A stretch of DNA of 64,000 nt from NCBI RefSeq assembly GCF_000146285.1, contig NZ_GL385912.1, positions 971,271-1,035,270 on the forward strand, in the 5' to 3' direction. Shown one piece after another: positions 37,132-44,165 of the stretch. How positions within the stretch are numbered: the stretch's first letter is position 1; every line of letters starts with the position of its first letter. The stretch is from Mobiluncus curtisii subsp. curtisii ATCC 35241 (GTDB taxonomy: Bacteria > Actinomycetota > Actinomycetes > Actinomycetales > Actinomycetaceae). Under the pieces are notes generated by a model, which was given only the letters and a program-made list of their open reading frames with translations, made no database searches and was not told the origin of the DNA. Made by a program: the position numbers and the translations under genes.

Positions 37132-37410
37132 TTAGGTTTCCTTTCAATCGACTTTGCGTTAAACGTCACCTTACCACCGACCTAAAGGTTGCCGAACGGC
37201 TATAAGACTTCGTTATTGTCATAGTGCGGTCCGCGCCGTAGCTAGGCGCCTGTCGTTGACCAAGTTCGTCGACAGGAGCTTCCCTAACGCTTCTGACCAA
37301 AGGGGCGGGATGGTTGCGGAAAATACAGTCCCCAACTTCGTATTATTTCCGCCTCAGAACGTTACACTGACCGTAGCAATTTGAGTATCCGCTAGTGGAA
37401 GGAATCTCAA
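37132..37410. other. Divergent promoter region of two Pro-rich membrane proteins
   Basis: A 279-base gap with a hairpin CCTGTCG / CGACAGG (about 37250-37277, 14-base loop) and an imperfect second inverted repeat CGGAAAATAC / GTATTATTTCCG near 37316-37352. Both lie between the two divergent starts and could be regulatory. No coding sequence seen. Confidence 0.4.
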
Positions 37411-38193
37411 GTGACCAGCCCATTCCTGCCCAACACCGATGGTAGTATCGCTAAGCCAGACTATACCCCTCACGTTTCCGTTTTTACCCCAGGACTTTCA
37501 CCTTTCGGACAGACTTTCCCCGGAGCATCAGAGCCCTCGGCATCGTCAGAAGCGAAGGTTGCTGCCCCGACCCCAGGCACAGACGCTCTGGGACAGGACG
37601 CAACGCAGACCCCGGCAGCTAATGCGACTGCTCCCGCAACTGTAACCGTCACCAATCAACCTGCCAGCGTCACACCGCCAAATGCGCCGCAAAACTTTTC
37701 CCCTAGCCCGCTCAAAGACCCCACGGCGTTATTACAGCAAGGACGGATGGGCAGGTTTAAAACCAATCGCAGCTTCTGGGCATATTTTTTCCTTTCTCCG
37801 CTCACCTTCGGTATTTACGGTCTGATTTTTATGTACGCCATGACCGAAGACCTCAACACTGTGGCTTGGAGAGACGGCAAGAAAACAATGAACTACCTCT
37901 TGCTGATTTTTATCGTCGGACCGCTGACCCTCGGCATTGGGTCAATTGTCTGGATAATTAAAGTATTTCTACGTATCGAGAACCAAATAAAGGTTCGCCA
38001 GATTAATTACAACTTCAGCCTGCTCAATGAACTTTTGTGGATGATTCCCGGTACGCTAATTTTGATTGGACCGTTCGTTGGCGCGATTAAGTGGGTTAAG
38101 GCCATGAACTTGCTGAATGCTGATGCCAACTTGGAAATGCAACAAATGCAGGTCACCCAGCCGGTTCAGACCGTAGTCAACGTTTACCGGTAA
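37411..38193 (+). CDS. DUF4234-like membrane protein with Pro/Ala-rich N-terminus
   Basis: A 260-residue protein. The first 105 residues are a Pro/Ala/Thr-rich cytoplasmic tail; from about 112 it matches the DUF4234 plan: GRFKTNRSFWAYFFLSPLTF-GIYGLIFMYAM, then two more helices (NYLLLIFIVGPLTLGIGSIV and LLWMIPGTLILIGPFVGAI). Function of DUF4234 proteins is unknown. GTG start with GGAAGGAA eight bases upstream. It ends three bases before the convergent MMPL gene. Confidence 0.8.
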   Translation: MTSPFLPNTDGSIAKPDYTPHVSVFTPGLSPFGQTFPGASEPSASSEAKVAAPTPGTDALGQDATQTPAANATAPATVTVTNQPASVTPPNAPQNFSPSPLKDPTALLQQGRMGRFKTNRSFWAYFFLSPLTFGIYGLIFMYAMTEDLNTVAWRDGKKTMNYLLLIFIVGPLTLGIGSIVWIIKVFLRIENQIKVRQINYNFSLLNELLWMIPGTLILIGPFVGAIKWVKAMNLLNADANLEMQQMQVTQPVQTVVNVYR

Positions 38194-38196
38194 TCC

Positions 38197-41100
38197 CTAT
38201 TCCCAGTGACCGATTCGTTCTGAGAACCGGTTATGCAACCGACGGAGGGGTCGTGGCGCCCACCAGTTCACCCGTCCAAACAGAGCCATCACGGAAGGCA
38301 CCAGTACCATCCGGACGATAGTGGCGTCAAAGGCGACCGCCAACGCCAAAATAAATCCAACCTGCTTCAACACAATCATGTGTCCGGTCACGAACGCGAG
38401 GAACACAAAGACCAAAATGGTCGCTGCGGAAGTAACAATCCGCGCTGATCTCGACAAACCTTGAATCACGGACAGACGTGCCGACCCGGTCTCGTCCCAC
38501 ACCTCTTTCATCCGAGACAATAGGAACAGCTCATAGTCCATCGACAGCCCGAAGCCGAAACACATCAGCATCACGACCACGTAAGACTCCAGCCCCGGCA
38601 GCTTCTGCGCCCCCAGTAGCTCCACCCCGAAACCATCCACAAAGACCAAGGTGGAGATTCCCAGGGTTGCCATCAGTGACAACGTGTTTATTACCAGGGC
38701 TTGCAGCGGTATCACTATCGAGCCAGTCATCAGGAATAACAGGATGATAGTGATTATCACCAGCACGCTAAGCACCCAGGGCAAGCCTTGCGCCAGCGAA
38801 GAGATGAAATCGATTTGGTTCGCCGCCTGACCGATGACATAGCGTTGGAAATCGTGGGGTTTATCCCGAATTTCCTGCACGACCCGCTCCGCTTCCGGGG
38901 AACCAGCATCCGTGGTTTCCAAATCCACAATCACCACGGAGTCTTTGGTATCGCTCAGTTGTGCAGCAGCGAAAACTTGGGCGATACCTTTGATGTCGTG
39001 AAGGTTTGCCGCGGTCCACGCATCGAGTTCTTCGGGCGTGGTGTCCTCCGCCACGATACGCACCGGGGGCAGTCCCGTGCGCGGCACTTGCGCTGCCAAA
39101 TCTTCGTACAAAAGCCTCTGTTCGTTCTGGACTGGCAGCATGTCCAGCAGCGAGTTGCGCAGGTTCAGGGTCGCCAGCGGCAGGCACGCTGCCACCAAAA
39201 CGACCGCCGAGACAATGAATGACAGCCAGGGACGGCGGGTTACCCCGACTGAGATGCGGTAAAAGAACGTGTTTTCTGTCTCCGGGTCAACTTCCGGCGC
39301 ACCCTGCGGATCTAGGCTCTGTTTCACCCGGTGCTTCACATGTGCCGGCTCGACGTTGCCCATGAAACGGCTCAAGAACGGAATCCGGGACAGAAGCGAA
39401 GGCTTTTCCAGGTGGGCAGACGCCATGAACATGAGGGCGGACACTAAAGTCAGCGCGGCAATCATCGCCAGCAGCACGGTAGAAAACCCTGCGATTCCCA
39501 GTGACTTCAACAGTTCCGGGCGGAAGAAAATCATTCCGGAGGCGGCAATCGCTACGGTCAGGGCACTAAAGAACGTGGTTCGCCCCGCGGTTGCCAGGGT
39601 GATTTCCAAAGCCCGCAGATAGCGCGGGTTCAAAGCCTCCAACCGCTCACGAGTCTTGGGTTTTTTCACCCCGGAAAAGTCCGGTTCCCACTCGTCTGGA
39701 GGAAGCTCTCGTAACCGCACAAGTTCCTCGTGGTAGCGCGACACGATTAGCAAGCCATAGTCGATGGATAGACCCAATCCCAGCACTGAGATTACGTTGA
39801 CCGCAAAAGACTGCTGTGCAAACAGGTAGGTCATCCCCAACATAATCGCCAAGGCGGTAGAGATCGCCACCAAAGCCCCGGACAGTGGCAGCAAAGCCGC
39901 CAAAAATCCTCCAAACACCACCGCCATAATTAAGAAAGACAGCGGGATACCAATTGATTCGGAACGCACCAAGTCTCGCTTTAGGGTCTGGATTCCCGCA
40001 TCGTTTACCAAGTCTGAGTCCGTGATTCGCACCTGGAAATCCGATTGCACGGCGTCTTTGGGCAGCGCCGATTTCAGCGTGACCTCCAGCTTTTCAAAAG
40101 CCTTCTCCACGTTCCTAACGTCCGGCTCGAACTGTTCCGGCGGATCCTCTTGGGCTTTCCCATTCACCCGCAAATCCATAGTCGCTACGATGACGAACCC
40201 CTGACCGTCTTTTGCCACCAGTTCCCGCGCTTGGGGATCGAGCATGGCATTGTATGCCACGAATGGATAAGACACCTTGTCTACGTGAGGCATCTCTTTA
40301 AGGGTCTTTTCAAACTTTTTCAGCTCGGTGTGCAGGGCTTTCGAAACGGGCCAGTCGGGTTCGGACAGCGCTTTGGCTTTATCACCCAGCGCTTTTGCAC
40401 CGTCACCGATGGCTTGCGCGCGGTCTGCCAGGTCTTGGGCAATGTCCCCCTTATCTTTTGCCTGATTGCCCAGTTCCCGCGCCCGGTTGCCTTTCGCTTT
40501 GGCTTGGTTGCCGAGCCGGCGGGCTTGCGCGGCGAGACTTTGCGCTTGGTTTCCGCTGGCAAGCGCCCGTTGTCCAGCTGCCTGCGCTTGGGCACCGATT
40601 TCTTGAGCACTAGCGGCCTGGGTCTGGGCTTCGGTGCCGGCAGCTTGGGCTTGGGCGCCAAGTTGTTGGGCAGCAGCGCCCTGTTCTTGGGCTTCGGCGC
40701 CTGCCTGCTGTGCCGCGGCGCCAAGTTGTTCCGCTTGCGCTTTTGCTGCCCCAGCACCCGCCATATCGCCACTGGTGGCGAGCTGTTGTGCTTTTGCTCC
40801 GGCAGCCTCGGCTTGCGCCTGCAACTCTCGCGCTTTCGCTCCCGCCGCCTGTGCTTTTGCTCCGGCAGCCTCGGCTTGCGCCTTCAAATCTTGCGCTTTC
40901 GCTCCCGCCGCCTGTGCTTTTGCTCCGGCAGCCTCGGCTTGCGCCTTCAAATCTTGCGCTTTCGCTCCCGCCGCCTGCGCTTCATGCCCCAGGGATTTAG
41001 CTTGGTTGCCCAAGCTGGTGGCACGGTTGCCCAGCTCGGTCGCTTTCACCCCGAGGGCGCGCGCCTGTTCCCCCAGCGTCTGAGCCGGATCCCCCGCCGC

Positions 41101-41451
41101 TTTCGCTTCATTGCCGAGTTTCTTGGCTTCGTCTCCCTGATTCTCAGCTTTAGACTTTAACTCATCCAGCTGACTCGCCAGCTTCGGAGCCTGCTCCCGC
41201 TCTGCCCGTAAATCGACTCCGGAAACGTAAGCCATCACAGAATATGCCGCGGTATGGTGACTCTCCACCAAGACTTGCCCCGAATGAGATTCCGATGGGG
41301 TCGCCTGCGGAACATCAGAAATGAGCCGATTCCACAGGGGATTTCCGAATCCAGTCATTGCACTCAGTGAGGTGGCAATGACCACCAAAATCCAAAATGC
41401 CAGCACTTTCCTCGGCCTGAGGGCCAAGAAACGCGCCAGCTTGACATACAT
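38197..41451 (-). CDS. MMPL/RND-family exporter with heptad-repeat outer domain
   Basis: A 1084-residue membrane transporter of the MMPL/RND superfamily, as used in actinobacteria to export lipids or small molecules. It has a first helix at about 13-35, a long outer loop, the first six-helix bundle (about 480-720, containing GLGLSIDYGLLIVSRYHEEL) and a second bundle (about 880-1060, containing CFGFGLSMDYELFLLSRMKEVW). Outer loop one holds a stretch of about 275 residues (97-373) of seven-residue Ala/Gly/Gln/Lys repeats (LGNQAKA-type) that should form a long coiled coil. The 3' end of the second region is complete. Substrate unknown; the closest actinobacterial types are YdfJ-like. Start ATG at 41451 lacks a strong ribosome site. 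Confidence 0.88.
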   Translation of the reverse strand: MYVKLARFLALRPRKVLAFWILVVIATSLSAMTGFGNPLWNRLISDVPQATPSESHSGQVLVESHHTAAYSVMAYVSGVDLRAEREQAPKLASQLDELKSKAENQGDEAKKLGNEAKAAGDPAQTLGEQARALGVKATELGNRATSLGNQAKSLGHEAQAAGAKAQDLKAQAEAAGAKAQAAGAKAQDLKAQAEAAGAKAQAAGAKARELQAQAEAAGAKAQQLATSGDMAGAGAAKAQAEQLGAAAQQAGAEAQEQGAAAQQLGAQAQAAGTEAQTQAASAQEIGAQAQAAGQRALASGNQAQSLAAQARRLGNQAKAKGNRARELGNQAKDKGDIAQDLADRAQAIGDGAKALGDKAKALSEPDWPVSKALHTELKKFEKTLKEMPHVDKVSYPFVAYNAMLDPQARELVAKDGQGFVIVATMDLRVNGKAQEDPPEQFEPDVRNVEKAFEKLEVTLKSALPKDAVQSDFQVRITDSDLVNDAGIQTLKRDLVRSESIGIPLSFLIMAVVFGGFLAALLPLSGALVAISTALAIMLGMTYLFAQQSFAVNVISVLGLGLSIDYGLLIVSRYHEELVRLRELPPDEWEPDFSGVKKPKTRERLEALNPRYLRALEITLATAGRTTFFSALTVAIAASGMIFFRPELLKSLGIAGFSTVLLAMIAALTLVSALMFMASAHLEKPSLLSRIPFLSRFMGNVEPAHVKHRVKQSLDPQGAPEVDPETENTFFYRISVGVTRRPWLSFIVSAVVLVAACLPLATLNLRNSLLDMLPVQNEQRLLYEDLAAQVPRTGLPPVRIVAEDTTPEELDAWTAANLHDIKGIAQVFAAAQLSDTKDSVVIVDLETTDAGSPEAERVVQEIRDKPHDFQRYVIGQAANQIDFISSLAQGLPWVLSVLVIITIILLFLMTGSIVIPLQALVINTLSLMATLGISTLVFVDGFGVELLGAQKLPGLESYVVVMLMCFGFGLSMDYELFLLSRMKEVWDETGSARLSVIQGLSRSARIVTSAATILVFVFLAFVTGHMIVLKQVGFILALAVAFDATIVRMVLVPSVMALFGRVNWWAPRPLRRLHNRFSERIGHWE
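40789..40977. repeat. Three 63-bp tandem repeats inside the MMPL gene
   Basis: The segment TGCTTTTGCTCCGGCAGCCT recurs at 40789, 40852 and 40915, a period of exactly 63 bases, equal to three heptads (21 residues). The copies are nearly identical at DNA level, so the coiled-coil region probably grows and shrinks by slippage or recombination. Confidence 0.85.
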
Positions 41452-41567
41452 ACTTCTAATGTAGTCATCCGGCGAGAAAGTCGCACCCGAATTGGAACTC
41501 CGTTTTTATCCGCACGCAAAACTGCGAGGGTTGGATAAAACCGCGCCGATAGTCGATAATTGGCCTT

Positions 41568-43394
41568 ATGTTCCGTGGTTTTACATTACGTCGCCCCCTG
41601 TGGGTTTCGGCACTGTTCATGTTGGCTTTCGCCCTAGTTAGTATCGTTCCGGTGGCACCAGCCCGCGCCGAGACCGCCGACACCCCGCCTCAGGACCTGT
41701 CGACCGAAGTACACCAGCTCCTCCAGCCCGCTCCTGCTGACCAACCAAACAGCACGACCCCCCTTGTGAACTCTCCCGAAATGGGATTCACCCAAGCTGG
41801 ACAGATTCCTGACCCGCACCCCGCCACAGTCCAGATTATTATCGGACCGGGCCCGGACGGAATGGCATCCATGTGTTCTGGGGTTTGGGTCGGACCCAAC
41901 ATGGTGCTGACTGCGGCGCACTGTTTTAAGAGCCTGCCCCAAGGACCGGCGCGGATTTATTCTGCCAACTCCCACCTCCCGGGGACTCCTGCCGTCGCCA
42001 CCGGGGTAACTTGGGACACGACTTCACAAGGTGACGTGGCGCTGATTGTGACCACACCGGCGAACCATCCCATTGCCCCGGTCAGCGCGGCGATTCAACC
42101 CCCCGGTACTCCCCTGTTCATTTGCGGACAGAACTACATCATTAAAGAATCCGCCACCATCGAGGCGGTCTCCCAAATGATCGGCGGCAAAGGAAACTAC
42201 TGCGCCAACGTCAACACCTTGGATGCTCGGACTGCCCAGCGTTTCCAGATTCCCCCTGCCGGAAACATCCTCGCCACCGTGCCGATGGCGGTAGATCGGG
42301 GAGATTCCGGCGGTCCTCTGTACAATGCTGCTGGCGAGGTGGTCGGTATCACCAGCTCGAAATCCCACACAGCTTTCAGCGATAACAGCGAACAGCTGCT
42401 GTTTAACGCGGCCTCACCGATGTCGCGCTTCGCGCCGTGGTTGAGGAGTTTAGGGGTGTCGGTGCACGGCAGCGAGGCTAATCTGGCGTTCAAGCAACTG
42501 CCGCCAAACGTGATGCGGGTCAGCGGTGCCAACCGGATGGAGACTTCCGGGATGATTGCTGAGGCTTCTCCCAACGTGGAAACCCTGATTCTCACCACCG
42601 GTTTAATTGCCGCCGATGGTTTGGCAGCGACTCAGCTCTCCGGGGTCACCAGCTCGGCGCTAGTCTTGTCGAATTCTCGCAATCATCTGGACTCCCAAGC
42701 CGTGAAAGCCCTAGATAAATTTGGGCTGCGCCGCGTCGTGCGCGTGGGCGGAACCGTAGGTCTGAGCGCTGCCGACCGGGCGGCGATTGCAGCCAAAGGT
42801 CTGGAATTGGTGGAGCTGGTCGGCACGGATCGATTCGACACCGCCCGGAAAGTCGCGCAATATCGCGATTCTTTAGGGGGCGACCCCAGAGTGGTCTTGG
42901 TGGCTGACGGCATCAATTTCCCCGACGCCCTCGCTGCCGGCGCTGCCGCCGGAGCGCTGCGCGCCTCCCTGGTGCTATCCAGTCATGCCAGCCTGCCCGA
43001 CGCTACCCAAAGCTACCTGAAACCCCTTTTGACCAGCGCTAAAATCATCACGGTGGGCGGTCCGGCACAGTCTGCCGTCGCCTCGGCGGGCATTAATCCC
43101 AGCGCCACCTACACCGGGGCAGACCGCTACGACACTGCCCTTCGTCTCGCCACCGGTCTTGACCGCGGACGCAACGTAAACGGTCTGGTGATGGTGTCGG
43201 GACAGAACTTCCCCGATGCCCTGGCAGCCGGAGCCTACACCGTGAAGCAAGGCGCGAAACTTGTGCTGATACCTCCCGCCGGGTCGAAACCCGCCTTTTT
43301 GCGGAGTTTGTGGGCATCCACCGGCTCCCACGGGGTCATCGTCGGTGGCACCAACGCACTGTCTGACCAGGACGTAGCCTGGGCGCTGCGCTAG
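41568..43394 (+). CDS. Secreted S1 serine protease fused to CWB2 repeats
   Basis: A 608-residue secreted protein. Signal peptide 1-34 (two Arg then LWVSALFMLAFALVSIV, cleavage after ARA). A trypsin-like domain spans about 80-295 with the catalytic triad His118 (TAAHC), Asp156 (GDVALI) and Ser247 (GDSGGP) and cysteines 103 and 119 placed for a disulfide. Three CWB2 units follow: MRVSGANRMETS (316), LVGTDRFDTA and YTGADRYDTA. It is therefore a wall-anchored extracellular protease, with a likely role on host or surface proteins; substrate unknown. ATG at 41568. Divergent from the MMPL gene, 116 bases apart. Confidence 0.92.
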   Translation: MFRGFTLRRPLWVSALFMLAFALVSIVPVAPARAETADTPPQDLSTEVHQLLQPAPADQPNSTTPLVNSPEMGFTQAGQIPDPHPATVQIIIGPGPDGMASMCSGVWVGPNMVLTAAHCFKSLPQGPARIYSANSHLPGTPAVATGVTWDTTSQGDVALIVTTPANHPIAPVSAAIQPPGTPLFICGQNYIIKESATIEAVSQMIGGKGNYCANVNTLDARTAQRFQIPPAGNILATVPMAVDRGDSGGPLYNAAGEVVGITSSKSHTAFSDNSEQLLFNAASPMSRFAPWLRSLGVSVHGSEANLAFKQLPPNVMRVSGANRMETSGMIAEASPNVETLILTTGLIAADGLAATQLSGVTSSALVLSNSRNHLDSQAVKALDKFGLRRVVRVGGTVGLSAADRAAIAAKGLELVELVGTDRFDTARKVAQYRDSLGGDPRVVLVADGINFPDALAAGAAAGALRASLVLSSHASLPDATQSYLKPLLTSAKIITVGGPAQSAVASAGINPSATYTGADRYDTALRLATGLDRGRNVNGLVMVSGQNFPDALAAGAYTVKQGAKLVLIPPAGSKPAFLRSLWASTGSHGVIVGGTNALSDQDVAWALR

Positions 43395-43402
43395 CCGCCC
43401 TC

Positions 43403-43438
43403 TTGCGGTTTGGCGTTCGCCGTTTGCGGTTTGGCGTT
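43403..43438. repeat. Short direct repeat between protease and dedA genes
   Basis: TTGCGGTTTGGCGTT occurs at 43403-43417 and 43424-43438, 21 bases apart, in the 94-base gap. No palindrome or T-run, so it is not a terminator. Meaning unknown. Confidence 0.6.
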
Positions 43439-43488
43439 TGCGCTGCGACCAGAATCCCTGACTCTCGACATTGATTAAGATTGGAACC

Positions 43489-44151
43489 ATGGTTTTTACT
43501 GCGAATTTGCTGGAATGGTTAAAAGACCCCGACGCCCTGTTGGAACACCTCATTTCCGCCTATGGGGTGTGGATGGTCGCCATTGTCGCACTCATTGTGT
43601 TCATCGAGTCCGGAGTGCTGTTCCCCGTGTTGCCCGGCGACTCGATGCTGTTTGCGTTGGGGCTGCTCCAAGACCGGATGCCGGTAAACCTCGCCGTAAT
43701 CCTGTTCGTGCTGATTGTGGCAGCGATAGCCGGCGCCCAAGTCGGCTACTGGTTCGGGCTGCTGTTCGGCGAGAGGTTCTTTAAACCTGACGCTCGCGTG
43801 TTGAAAACCGAATACTTAGATAGTGCCCAAGTGTTCTTTCACAAGTGGGGTGGTCCCGCGGTGGTGTTGGGACGTTTCATCCCCTTCGCGCGCACCTTCG
43901 TGCCTATCGCTGCCGGTATCGGGCGTTACGGCTGGGCGCATTTCACCCTGTGGAACGTCATCGGCAGTATTGCCTGGACCGGGGTGTTCATCGTCGCGGG
44001 GATTTCGCTGGGCGGAGTGCCCTTTATCCGCAACAATGTGGAGCTCATCGCCGTTATCATCATCGCGGCGTCAGTCATCCCCATTGCGCTGGGAATTTTG
44101 AAAAAGACCCTGAGCAAAACTCCGGAAAGCGGAGATGCTGAGGAAAAGTAA
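43489..44151 (+). CDS. DedA-family membrane protein
   Basis: A 220-residue DedA/SNARE-associated (VTT) family membrane protein. The family core is visible: FIESGVLFPVLPGDSMLFALG, then the GAQVGYWFGLLFGERFF segment, KWGGPAVVLGRFIPFARTFVPIAAGIGRYGW and the final helices. DedA proteins act in membrane lipid flipping and homeostasis (undecaprenyl phosphate recycling for some). ATG at 43489 is preferred to the TTG at 43471. It ends 14 bases before the YdiJ-type gene and may be co-transcribed. Confidence 0.9.
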   Translation: MVFTANLLEWLKDPDALLEHLISAYGVWMVAIVALIVFIESGVLFPVLPGDSMLFALGLLQDRMPVNLAVILFVLIVAAIAGAQVGYWFGLLFGERFFKPDARVLKTEYLDSAQVFFHKWGGPAVVLGRFIPFARTFVPIAAGIGRYGWAHFTLWNVIGSIAWTGVFIVAGISLGGVPFIRNNVELIAVIIIAASVIPIALGILKKTLSKTPESGDAEEK

Positions 44152-44165
44152 CATACACTAGGGCC

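Noticed and set aside
40045-41160. A 371-codon plus-strand Leu/Phe/Arg-rich frame
   Set aside because: Antisense to the heptad-repeat part of the MMPL gene; it has no start site and no family features.
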